From Mesostigma viride (taxonomy: Eukaryota > Streptophyta > Mesostigmatophyceae > Mesostigmatales > Mesostigmataceae), in contig RPFO01000059.1 of NCBI GenBank assembly GCA_009746045.1, positions 1,039,928 to 1,103,927 on the forward strand: 64,000 nt of DNA. Reading direction: 5' to 3'. Below are positions 21,996 through 34,800 of the stretch, one piece after another; positions within the stretch are counted from its first letter, which is position 1; each line of letters opens with the position of its first letter. The notes under the pieces were generated by a model that was given only the letters and a program-made list of their open reading frames with translations, searched no databases and was not told where the DNA came from. Position numbers and translations under genes: made by a program.

Positions 21996-22310
21996 CTGCC
22001 TGCTGCCTGCTGCCTGCTGCCCGCTGCCCGCTGCCCGCTGCCCGCTGCCCGCTGCCCGCTGCCCGCTGCCCGCTGCCCGCTGCCCGCTGCCCGCTGCCCG
22101 CTGCCCGCTGCCCGCTGCCCGCTGCCCGCTGCCCGCTGCCCGCTGCCCGCTGCCCGCTGCCCGCTGCCCCCTGGCGGCTGCCCGCTGCCCGCTGGCGGCT
22201 GCCCGCTGCCCGCTGGCGGCTGCCCGCTGCCTGCTGCCTGCTGCCCGCTGCCCGCTGCCGGCTGCCCGCTGCCGGCTGCCCGCTGCGCGCTGCCCGCTGC
22301 CTGCTGCTTA
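21996..22310 (+). repeat. Heptanucleotide minisatellite (CTGCCCG)n
   Basis: About 44 units of 7 bp with variants CTGCCTG, CTGGCGG and CTGCCGG clustered toward the right end. The unit is not divisible by three, yet all frames stay open, which produces spurious Leu-Pro-Ala-Ala-Arg-Cys-Pro ORFs. A related 7-bp array (CTGCCGC) lies at 26185-26380. Confidence 0.95.
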
Positions 22311-22877
22311 CTCCATACGATGCACACTGTGCATGTCCATGCCTGAAAGCGACCCCATCCCACGGAACAAAAACGCTCAAGCACCCAAGGGCGATATGGT
22401 CAGGTCGCTTGTGCCTTGGCCTGTTCTTCCCCCTCGACTGTCCCGCACCTTAACCAGTGGCAGCCCTGCGCGCACACATTGCACGTGTTCATCGGGTGGT
22501 TGGTGGCAGCCGTGCGCGCACACAAACTGTGTCCGCTCCCAGAGCGCGGGTGCGTGGTCCGTGTAGCACCAGGCTCGCTTGAGGCCTTGGAGTGGGTTCA
22601 CGTGGTGCTGGCAGATGTCAGCATGTTACCCTACCTGAAGGAGTCCATTGTGTGCCCACAATGCTGGGTCCATGCCTGTGTTCGGCTGTGCTTGGGTACG
22701 TGCGTGCACATGTTTGACATTTTTCAGTATGTGCATGTGTGATTTATGGTTCGTGTGCGTGCCTGCGCTCGTGCGGTGGTGTGCATACATGGGTCTGTGC
22801 TGGCATCCGCCCCCACTCCCCTGCGTGTGCATGGATATTTTCCCGCAACTTGTCATTCAAAATGATAACTTGTGCAG

Positions 22878-25800
22878 CGCGGCCACGTCTCATGAGGAGA
22901 ACGACCGCTACATGGACCTGATGGAGGAGGGGTTTCAAGCGCTGGGCATCGCGGGCAGCCAGGCACGCAAGGGGCCGAGTGCCATGTACGTGACATAAGC
23001 GAGTAAACATTTTGATTATTGAATCATTTGGTAAGGATCATTTGATAAGCATTTGATAGCAGCGCAGTACTTGGGTGCATGTCACCAGAGCATCTGTGGG
23101 CCTGGGGGTACCACGGCCTCCACTACGCCGACAATGGAGGAGAAGGGACAAGAACTATTACAACTGCGTGACTGACCCACTCAGGGTTTGGTTGGCTGTT
23201 TGGTGGGTATGGGGATGGAGGGGTCCGAGGAGGGAAGAGCCTGGCATGCGCATGCGTGGTCGTTTCCAGGATGACGTTTACTTCCAATATCTGGTACAGT
23301 TTATGGCCAGGCTGAAGGAATGTCGCTGGGCCTTATAAATGGCCCAGTGGCGGCTAGGCTGGCTTTGTTGGACCTGTTTGCAGCAGCGTCTGGGCGCGTT
23401 GCCCTGTCGTACAAGCGCTGTCTCTTGTTGGCTGCGCGCACGTGCTAGTTCTTACAAGCTCAGCACCCAGGCTACATCTGAGCAGTGCAACTACTGGTGG
23501 GGTGGTCAGCTTTCAGGTTGTTCCCATGTCCCAGTTCAGATCAGGGCTTGGTAAGACAGAGACTACCCGCTACCGAGATAGCAGCCCCCACGGGGAGGTT
23601 GGCCACGTGTGCGTGTGTGTGGCCTCCTGACACGCGGGCGACAATCATCGCCGCACGCAGCATCTACCCCACCATGGGATGGCGTCGGCTGACGGCAGCA
23701 AATAAAATCAGTGGTGAAGAGCCGTGCCACGACAGTCATCATTATACAGCTATAAAAGTTGTAATGTCATTCTTGAAATAAGCTATCTGGTTGTATTCTG
23801 TATATTACCGTGTCTCCACTCCACTCTCCTCTTGCTGCCATCTGTCCCTGGTCCCCACCGTCCCCAGCGCCGGCCCGGACAAAGCCCCGCCCCGCAGCGT
23901 CGCATCCTCTGGTTCACGCATCCCCTCCGCCTCCGCATCCGCCTCCCAGCCGGCCAAGACCCGCACGGCCGCTGCCAGCTCATCATCCCAGATCCCCTCG
24001 CCCGGTAACGTTGCCAGCAAACCCACGGGCGTGGCATCGTCATCATCCGCCGCGCGCAGACCTCTAAGGGAGCCGTCAGGGGGCAGCGGGCCCCCCCCAG
24101 GTGTCTCAGGGCGGCCGCTGCGGGAGCCCTCTGGCGGCCGTTCCAGTGGCCCAACTGCCTCCGCCATCCCCGCGCAGTCTGCCTCGTCCTCCCGACCGCT
24201 GCGGGAGCCGTCCGGGGGTTCTCGTTCTGCTGGTGCCGGCACGTCCGCGGGTGCTGCTGGCCCACGCATCGCGTCCTCTTCCGCGACCAGCATGGCGCGG
24301 GGTAGTGTGGCCTCGACCAGCATGGCGCGGGGTAGTGCGGCGGCGGCCGGTGGTGGCCCCAGCGGGCGCGGCTTGTCCGTGTCGGGCGCGGGGCGAGGCG
24401 GGCCAGTCATGGATGGGGCCATGGGGGGCATGGACGTGGGTGGGGGCATGGGCGGGGGAGAGGGGCCATTCGACTCGGGCAAGGGCGTGCCGATTCCGTT
24501 CACGCCCTCTGAGGCGTGGTACTCAGGGCCCATGGACCCTGCGGGCACCCAGAGCTCCCTGTCGTCGGTGCCGGTGTGTGCCTTTTTTTTTTGGAGTGGT
24601 TGGTTGGTTTGCTTAGTGGGTACGAGCGTGGTCAACGGGCGCTTGTGTTTTTCCGTAGTAGCCGCCCTGCATTCCCTCTCACGGGAACGTGGTCCAGTCG
24701 CAGCGCCTGATGTGCCTACAGTGCAAAGGCCATGTCGGGTGGAACCAGTCTTTAGCCTTGGGAGAAAGCTAGTGCCTACCGTCATGCCTCCCCTCATGGG
24801 TTCCGATGCGGCCGCTGTGTCCGGTTCCCATGCCTTCCGCCTTGCAACTCCTGCCCTGCATGGCTCATAACGGTTGCAACCTGATCCATTGGCGCCGTCT
24901 GATGGAGGCACCTTGGAAAGGATGCACGTGCTCTTCTCCCATTCCTGCATGCTTGCCTGTCGTGTGCCCTTGGTTAACACGTTTGCTTGTTTTTGAACAT
25001 GCCTGCTTGTTTTGTAAGGTAGTCGCGTCACTCGCATGTTTGCTTGTCGCACGCTTGTCAAAATATTGACTGCCTGTCCACCCCCCCCTACTCCCCTGCC
25101 CCCAATTGCTGTTGCCCATGTTGCCCGGCTCCCCTGCCCCCTCCCTCGCTGCCACCTGGCACCCCAGATCCTGTGCATGAGCGTGCATGGGGAAGAGGCG
25201 GTCGTTGGGTCGTCGGATCACGCGTTATACACGGTGGACCTGTCGCGGCCCGACAAGAAGGGCCGCACGCTGTGAGTGAGGGGGGTATGAGGGGCCGACA
25301 AGAAGGGGCGCAGCCTGTGACTGAGGGGGGTATAAGGGGCCGACAAGAAAGGGCGCAGCCTGTGAGTGAGGGGGTAATGAGGGGCCGACAAGAAGGGGTG
25401 CAGCCTGTTAGCGGTGGCATGACTGTTGACAAGGCGCGCAGGCTGCGAGCAGTGGCGTGTTTGTTGACAAAGGGCGCAAGTGGTTGATACTGAGAGGCAA
25501 ACACTGTTAGCGTTGGGGTTTCGACATTGTACGTTTGCTGGGAATGCGGGGGTTGGGGAATGCTGTTGCGTTGCTAACAGCGTCAGCCATGTAGCCGTTG
25601 CAAATCCATCCTCTCCCTGTAAAGCACCCAGCACTGCAGCCCTCTGCCCATCGCCTGCCTGCTCCATGCACACCCAACCATGACCCCCCTCCACCTGATT
25701 GGCGGTTAATGCTTCAAGTTGTCGCATCACGCACACATCCCTGTTGTCCGGCTGCTCTTGCCACATCCCATAGGCCAAACGACATTGTCAACGACAGCGT

Positions 25801-28800
25801 TTGCTGCTAGCGACCAGCGGTGACTTGTGTGGCTGACTTCTGGAGGAGCTTTTTCAGGGATGCGCATGTTTTGCCGTAGCCGGTTCGGCGTGTGCAGGAA
25901 AAGGAACAGAAGCATGGGCATGGGCCGTATCATGGTGGCATATAGAGGCTTTGCTGGCAATTACATATGACCCGTAAATATAGATAGTGTTGATCTATCG
26001 TCATACTACTATTACGGTGGAGCTTTGGAGGGCTTCGGCTTCCAACCAACCCAAGGCTTGAAAAGTGAAAGGGTCCCACCCCGTGGCTCGCATACAGGTG
26101 GCTGACACTCCTCAGCTCGCACACCTGGCATTTCCTGTTCCCTGTATCCTGTCCCCTGTTCCCTGTTCCCTGTTCCTGCCGCCTGACGCCTGACGCCTGA
26201 CGCCTGCTGCCTGCTGCCTGCTGCCCGCTGCCCGCCGCCTGCCGCCTGCCGCCTGCCGCCTGCCGCCTGCCGCCTGCCGCCTGCCGCCTGCCGCCTGCCG
26301 CCTGCCGCCTGCCGCCTGCCGCCTGCCGCCTGCCGCCTGCCGCCTGCCGCCTGCCGCCTGCCGTCTGCCGCCTGCCGCAGGTACAACAAATCGATGGGCC
26401 ACACGGAGTGGGTCACCTGCGTCTGCTACCTGCCCGACGGTCGCATACTCAGGTACGGCCCCACTGGCCGCTGAAGGCCCACCACCGTGCCATGTTCCAT
26501 CCTGAGGTACGGCCCCACTGGCCGCTGCCCTGATCGCCCCCCAGCAGGTGCTATCACTGTACCACGCTCCGGGCGCCTGGGTTGTGACCCTACATGTGTC
26601 TACTACGGGCCGAGGGGCCAGAATGGAAACGTGGGACGGGCAGCTTAGGTGTTTATGCTGCCGTCCCAACTTTGTGTGTCATTCAGGTGACAGTCTAGAC
26701 TTCGGGCTGACAGTCTAGACTTAGCGCTGGTGTGTTATTTCACTACACTGTACAGAACATGGGGTGTCTGGTGTGGTACCCGAAACCAAGCACATTGTAG
26801 TAAACACTGGATAGGGCGAGGGAAGGGAAGGGCCGCGTGATGGGTGGGCAGGGAAGGCATGCGCCGCGTGATGGGTGGGAAGGGAAGGCATGCCCCGCGT
26901 GATGGGTGGGAAGGGAAGGGATGCGCCGCGTGATGGGTGGGAAGGGAAGGCATGCGCCGCGTGATGGGTGGGAAGGGAAGGCATGCGCCGCGTGATGGGT
27001 GGGAAGGGAAGGCATGCGCCGCGTGATGGGTGGGAAGGGAAGGCATGCGCCGCGTGATGGGTGGGAAGGGAAGGCATGCGCCGCGTGATGGGTGGGAAGG
27101 GAAGGCATGCGCCGCGTGATGGGTGGGAAGGGAAGGCATGCGCCGCGTGATGGGTGGGAAGGGAAGGCATGCGCCGCGTGATGGGTGGGAAGGGAAGGCA
27201 TGCGCCGCGTGATGGGTGGGAAGGGAAGGCATGCGCCGCGTGATGGGTGGGAAGGGAAGGCATGCGCCGCGTGATGGGTGGGAAGGGAAGGCATGCGCCG
27301 CGTGATGGGTGGGAAGGGAAGGCATGCGCCGCGTGATGGGTGGGAAGGGAAGGGAAGGGCCGCGTGATGGGTGGGAAGGGAAGGCATGCGCCGCGTGATG
27401 GGTGGGAAGGGAAGGCATGCGCCGCATGATGGTTGGGAAGGGAAGGGATGCGTGATCGGATGCTGTCACCGCCCCCGGGCATGCGTGCTGCTGTGAAGTG
27501 CCTGGACAAGTACACACTGCCATGAAATGCCTAGTCCCTGTCACTATCACCGGAGCTTTTTTATACAGGAACCAGCTTAGGGGCTTGTTTCTCTCTGGGC
27601 TCCTGCTATCGACCGTAACCTGTGCTTCTCCCCCCCCGCCTCTCATCGGATCATCCTGTCATCATCTTTTTTATCGGCTCGTGTGCCCCCATCTGCCCAC
27701 CCTATGCCCCCAATGGGCCGCCTCCATGCCCTGATTTGCCCCTACCCATGCCCCCGTTTGCCCACCCCCATGCCCCGATTGGCCCACCCCGTGCCCCCGT
27801 TCGCCCACCCGCCAGCGGCGGCATGGACAGCAAGCTGTGCCTGTGGGACAAGGGTGTCGTTCGCTGCACGGACCTCAGGGGGCACAGGTGGGCGTGCATC
27901 ACCGCGGTCATCGAATGGCCTGCATCTCCGTGGTCATCGATCGGAACATCCCATTATATATATATATATGTTGTACATCCCATTATATATATTGTACATC
28001 CCATTAAATGTATTGTACATCCCATTATATGTATTGTACATCTCATCATATGTATTGTATAGGTCACCCTGTCGGGGCTAACTTCTAGAGGAGAAGTTGG
28101 GAGTATGCCAACCTTGGGTATCATATGCCCAAGGTTCTTGGGATAAAGTCAACAAAGCCAATGAGCACGGGCTGAGCTTTGCTCTGGTTCCTCTCTGGCA
28201 GTCTGTCAAACCTTCTCGATTCTGTTTACCTTGTATAAATCCCTGCACCCTAACAGTCTGTTGATTACCCCTGTCTGGGTTTCCTACTTGCGATTGGCAA
28301 CACCTCCTGTGGACGGAGCCATGAAAAGCCAAGCATTTGTTGCTTGTTGAGGGCTTCGTCCAGCAGCGGTACCCGGTGCGCTCACTGTTTTGCGATGCGG
28401 TGACATCCTAGAGACCTTTCAGTACACTTTGCCTTGTTTTGAGATTTAGTTGATCTGTGTGCCGGCAAGGTGCCCTCTTACCCTCTCTCCATCAGCAGGC
28501 AAGGGGACACCGGTCTGCCACCCCTCCCTTCTTTCCCTTTTCCTCGTGCTCGCACCTGCCCCCCTGTCCATTGTTTCAGCACGTCAGGACGCAACTTTTA
28601 GAACCTTCTTACCCTGCATCCCTTCCTATCCGGGCGCACGACCCTCACTGACCCACTCTCCGGTCCGCTCTACCCCTGGCCCACACTGCAGTGGGTCTGT
28701 TTCAGCCGTCGCCTCGGGGGCCTCGGGGGAGCTGGCGGTGAGCTGCTCGTACGACAAGACGCTGCGGCTGTGGAATGTGGGGCGCAAGCCCTACCGGGAG

Positions 28801-31800
28801 GTACGCTCACATGCCGTGCCGTGCCGTGCCGTGCCGTGCCGTGCCGTGCTGTCCAGTGCAGTGCTTTGTGAGCTCACGCTCGTATTATCTATGACCTGAG
28901 GAAGTCTCAAAGGGGGCGGGGCGGCCGCAGTAGGCAGTTCCGGCTTGAGTAGTGGGGGGGGGGGTACTGTGGACCGGGGGCAGTACTGTGGACCGGGGGC
29001 AGTTCTGTGGACCGGGGGCAGTTCTGTGGACCGGGGGCGGCGCGGCGCCACTGGCCTGATGGTCAGTCGGCTGGCGCGCGCCACTCCAGTTAAGTCGGCT
29101 GGTACTTAGGGTTGTGGCGGGGCAACAACCATGCCTCTTTGCAGCTCCCACCCGCCCGCCCTTGCTGCAATGTGGATGTTACAAAGTTCAGGTCCTCATG
29201 ACTGGCCCAGGTCCCTATCACTGGATAAATGATGTTCCGGCCCGGGTTGTGTGGCCTAGTTAGCTTAGAAAATGATGGGTACCTGCAGATTCTTAGGTTG
29301 GCTAAGGCTTTGACGTGGGCCTTCCACGCATTTGTAATAAAACTGTATTCTCTGGCAGCCCCTCACTCCAAGGGACAGAAGCAGTAATTGGATAGGGCAG
29401 GGCAGGGCAGGGCAGGGCAGGGCAGGGCAGGGCAGGGCAGGGCAGGGCAGAGCAGGGCAGGGCAGGGCAGGGCAGGGCAGGGCAGGGCAGGGCAGGGCAG
29501 GGCAGGGCAGGGCAGGGCAGGGCAGGGCAGGGCAGGGCAGGGCAGGGCAGGGCAGGGCAGGGCAGTCCAGTGCAGTGCAGTGAAGGGCCGTGCAGTGCAG
29601 TGAAGGGCCGTGCAAGATACTATATCAAGTTGTTAATGGCTTTCGGGGAAGCTTGCCACGTATTTCACAGCTGCTGATCGATGTCTTGACCACCTTTGCT
29701 AAACGGTTGCTGAGGACTGCTCAATTATTTGACCATTACCGTGGTACCCAACTCTGGATCGACTCGGGGTCTGGACTGTCAGCCAGGCCAAGGTTCCTGT
29801 AGTGACAGCAGCACGGGGTCTTTGACTATCCTCACCTGCCAGACCAATAACCGCGCATGCGTATGGACCCATCCAATCCTATCGACCCATCCGCTATTGA
29901 CCCATCCAACGAGCACCGTGCGGCCATGGTGCCGTGTGTGAGTGTCATAGCTGGAGTGTGGGCCGGTGAAGGATGCGCGCTGCTCACATGGAGAATAGCA
30001 TTATGGAATCATGCGTGGATTTTGTTATGGAATCATTCATGGATATTTTCCATGCATAATTACAGCATGCATGATTATCCATGCTGCTGGCATGGATAAG
30101 GACAAAGAGAGCTGTGATGGGTTGTTGGGGGGGGGGGCTGTTTGTCCAATCAACCAAGGCACCATTGGGTTTCCTGCGCTCCTGCCACATGGCACACCGT
30201 GGAGATGGCACCCTGTGCACTCCAGCGATGCCTTGAACACGCTACTATGCCAAGACATGCGCTGACTACCCTCCACTGGGGATGCCGTTGCGAAAACTCC
30301 TTTGGCTGGCTACCTGAACAACATGTGTTTGCCGTGTGTGCGCCAGCTGTCCTGCCTCATGGGCCACAGCGCGCCTGTGCTGGGCATGGCGTGGAGCCAG
30401 CAAGGGGCCATCGCCAGCGGGGCACGAGACGGCACGGCGATCATCTGGGTGAGGGGATGTAATGCATTCACTCACGCGGGATGTTGGGTAAGGGGATGGC
30501 ATGGCCAGGAGGGCGGTATGGCACTGAGGGTGGGTATGGGCACGGAGGGCGGGTGAGGAGGGTTTTCATAGCCTATGGTGGGGGGCATGGGAGAGGGCTA
30601 ACACTGGTGGCTGGGTGAAGTGGCCAACACTGGTGGCTGGGTGAGGCCCTGATGAGGCCACGGGTGGCAGGTATAGCAGGGACTGCGCCGGCGGTGGGCG
30701 CGCAGAGCGGCAATTCATGCGTACTGCCAGCTGCTGCATTCTTCGCCCATGGTGTCGCGTGTCGCACGCATGAGATACAAATTGATGCATCATGGAACAG
30801 GTCTGCCCGCTAGGGCTGTGCCGTCTGTTTCCAGTCTCCTTGTAGTTTTGTCTCCTTGCACACTAGTACATAAGTAGCGCTAGCACTTGGGTCCGGGCCA
30901 TCCGCCCGTTTTTGCCCTTGTGAAACCCAGCATGTGAACGTCGGCATATCTCCGTGACATGTTTGGTTGTTCCTTGCACCTGATTCTTCGCTCTCTGTAT
31001 GTGCTTTTCATTTCTTGTCTGGCCGTATGGCGTATGCCCTTTCTTGTCCTTCCATGTTCCCCTTGGTATCACCTGCGTGGCACGGGATCGGAGTCGTTGG
31101 GCATGAACTTGAGTGTACCAGCGAGTGGTTATCGCTGGCAATATTGTGCGAAACCTTAGAAGCCCAGTGGCAAAAGGTTTCCGCACAATATGAACCTAAC
31201 TGCCACCTAAAATGCTGCTGTCCACTCTGTTGCCGTCATCGTTATGTACCCCTCTGACTCCACCCCAGGATGGGGCTTTCTTCCTCAACACCACGATGGG
31301 TCCTCCCCTATCCCCCGGCTGGCCGCTCCTTTGCCCCCCCCCAGGACATGGGCAGCACCAATGACACCTGTCCTTTACTCACTCCAAGGCCCAGCTGGTT
31401 CCCTGTACCCCGTCCCTTAGTTCCTGTTCCATTCTCCTACCTCGTGCGACCCGTTCATCGAGGTCCCCATGACATCAACCGCGGCGTTGGCACCTATGCA
31501 TTTTCTTATCTAGACTAGGGGAAACTATCTGTGGGCTGACACGCGTTCGGGCAATCCGCGTCCCCTTGGTGCCCCTTCCCTTGTCCGCGGCGACCCCTTC
31601 GTTGGGGTTCACCAGGACGTCGGCAGCGGCTCTGCGAGCCGCAAGCTCTCCGGTGCACATGAGGGCCACCTAACCTCCCTCTGCTGGCTGCCGGCACTGG
31701 GTGGCGCCAGCTCACCCCTCCTGCTCACGGGTGGTCAGGTATGCGGGGAGAAGAGAGGAGGTGGCGTCATCGGACGGCATTGTGGCGTTCCCCTACATGT

Positions 31801-34800
31801 CCCCTGTGGCATGGGTCTCAACTCCGTTGCTGGGTTCTCTGTGCATGTCTCCCCTAAACTAGATTTCTGTAACAAAATGGATGCTGTTTTATGCACCTCC
31901 AATCGGGCACGCTCCATCAACAACACCCAATTAGATGTGCTCTAAGGCCCCTGCTCTCAGCAGCATTTGGTGGCTTGCTGTGGGGGTCGGGGGGTAGGCG
32001 AGCAGGCAGGCATGCTTGTTCCCTGTGCGTCCTGCAGTAGTGCACGCTTTCAATTACAGTAGTACTGCAGTGCATGCTTTTCGTCGGCTATCTGCGGGAT
32101 GCCTGCCTTCTTTGCGCATGTACGGTCAGCGAACTGTTGACAGCCCGCTATGATCGTGCGTTTTGTTTTTACAGTCCACCTTCTGGTATATGGAACTCGA
32201 GTGGCCATGTCACCTTGTGCTTGTGTGGCACCTTTTCTTCTTCTGCAGACTTCCAATATGGGGGGGGGGGAATGATCTCTCAGGCCTCATCACTTTGCGT
32301 TGATGCCAAGTCAGCGCGTCAGAGCAAAATGGGTGTCGCCGCCATCGCTTGTGGCCTATCGGGTGTCGCCACCATTGCTGGTGGCCTAGAGCTGCAGAAC
32401 TCATGGAAGCAGATGCCCTGCTGACCTCAACTGGCACACACATCCTCCTGTCTTGGCCACAAAGGCACTGCGTGTAGGTGGAAGCATATGCTCACGTAAT
32501 GGGTATGCCGAATGACTGGTCATGTTTCACCATATTTACAGGCATGGTCAGCTGGGATACCGCCATGCAGGTAGGATTGCGACCATCCACAGAATGTCCT
32601 CTGTTGCACACTAACCAATTCATTTTGTCACGCCAACCCATTTGCACCCAATCTGCCAATGCGCTGCCCCGTCGCAGGACGCGTGCTTGCGCGCGTGGGA
32701 CATGCGCAGTGCGCGGGTGGTGTGTGAGGCGCCGCAGCTCCATGCGACGCCCAAGGGGAAAGGTATGCTGTCAACTGTGAGGAGGCCAAACGGCCCAGGG
32801 ATGCGGTGGACTCCTTTCTTTTATCTGCCAGATCATGAGAGCGACGCCGGCTACAAATGTGCGCATTCTTGCAAGGTTACACGCAATCAAGGCACATGCT
32901 GCACATACAGATCAAATCATGTTTCTTCTCTCTTTGTCCCCTTGGGATCCGCGTCGTGTCTGTTTCCATGGCACGCCCTTTGTTTCCCCTTGTTCAACAC
33001 GCCCTTTGTTTGCCCCTGTGCAGCACGCCCTTTGTTTGCCCTTGCTAAACACGCCCTTAATTTGCCCCTGTTCAACACGCCCTTCATTTGCCCTTGTTCA
33101 ACACGCTCCTTTAATTGCCCTTGTTAAACACGCCCCTTTAATTGCCCTTGCTAAACATGCCCTTTTTTCGCCCTTCCTAAACACGCCCTTAATTTGCCCC
33201 TGTTGAACACGCCCTTTAATTGCCCTTGCTAAACACGCCCTTTGATTGCCCTTGCTAAACACGCCCTTTAATCGCCCTTCCGAAACATGCCCTTTATTGG
33301 CCCCTGTTCAACGCACTGCAGGTGCCATCGGCGATCTGTGCACGGTGGACGCATCTGGGAATACCCTGGTGGTATCGACGGGTGCGGACAAGGCGGTAAA
33401 GGTGAGCCGCCCGAGATAAGGCAACAAAACAAGTGGGAGCTGATTGGCGACCATGGCAGCAGTGATCAATAACACAGCTTCTGACTTTGTTGACCAGGCA
33501 GTATTGGCAATGGCTTGGCCGCAATACCACCCATATTGAGCACCATGCAACGGGCCTTGCAGTGCTGAGGCTGACCATGGCCTTTTGGAGCGACATACCC
33601 CCCTCGAAACCCTACATGCATGCTGGTGACACATAGCCTGCTCTGTGTACACAACATACTGCCTGTACAGAGGTCTGTCGTCCTCTTCTCCTCCCCCTCA
33701 CACGCCCAAAAGAATGCTGTGCTCATCGCTGCAGGGTTATGACCAAGACCCTGGAATGTCGCATAGTTGTAACAATCAGGGGCTGTCACTCGTTGTCAAA
33801 TGCGCGAGGAGACGAAGTGTGTGGGATGGGACGGAGTAGGCACGGGGCTTTCGCGCTCTCTAAACAAAGTTTTTCAATATAATTTCTTGCCAAGACCTTT
33901 CACCCTCTGTCGCTGTAAGGCTTGCTCTCGTGACAATGCCTCGCTAAGGGGCCACCTTGGGATTCCTCTTGGCCTTTAAAGAGGCTTCTATGAGGCACGA
34001 GATCCCACTGCTCGGGCAGTATCAGTTCATCACAAACCATTACAAGGGACCTTGCATTTGTCCGCTCGGGCGTGGTTCTCCATTGCTTTGTGAAGCTGCG
34101 CCGGTACGCCACTTGGCTGTCGCGATTCCTGCGATGCAGCTGTCTGTATCTCTACTTGGGCGACCACAGGTGATGGAGTGTCTCTACGACTCTGGCTTTC
34201 CGCTCCTTATTGATGGCCTTGCTCGCAATAGCGGGTGGTTGACATCCTGCCATCCTGCCACCGCTGGCCTGACAACGCCTCCCCCATCCTGTCCCCAGAT
34301 CACGGATCCCAGGGCGTCGTTCGGTGTGACCTACGTGTCCAACCACCATCCGGACTTCATCTACAGCCTACATGCGGCAGGGTCGCTCGTGTTCAGGTAT
34401 GTGGCCATGCTGGCAGTATGACCATCCCATGCTGGTAGGATGACTGTGCCGACTTTCCCCGTCTGCAGTGCTGGCGTTAAGAGCATGGACAGCGACACTC
34501 GCGAGCGGGAAATCATGGTCATCGGTGCCGTCTGCATGCGGGGAAGCAAGTACCGTGTGCACCTTGACGGCATCCCGTGCAAGGAATCGGAATGCTTAAG
34601 ATAACAAGTCGCCGCTTTGCTGGTTTGGGTTTGACGGGGGCTCCAGGGGTGGTTGGTTGGGGAGGAGGCTAACCTAGGTATTAGGTGTACATGCATAGAT
34701 CCATGCCCCCAGGAGTCCTCAAGGCAAGCTATCACGCATCCCATCCCTATGGCACGCGACCGTGGCTCACCCGTCTTACCTCTGTGCTCTCCCTCGGGGC

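Noticed and set aside
26812-27455. CRISPR-like regular array
   Set aside because: The units are contiguous 31-bp repeats with no unique spacers, and the sequence is eukaryotic.
26721-27646. Three minus-strand ORFs of 214-303 codons with repeated Ser-His-Pro-Ser-Arg-Gly
   Set aside because: They are produced by the 31-bp minisatellite inside a WD40 intron on the opposite strand.
34171-34298. Extra WD40 exon upstream of 34299 (VMECLYDSGFPL...)
   Set aside because: An acceptor precedes it and the frame is open, but including it breaks the propeller continuity. Exon 33401 joins 34299 in phase without it.
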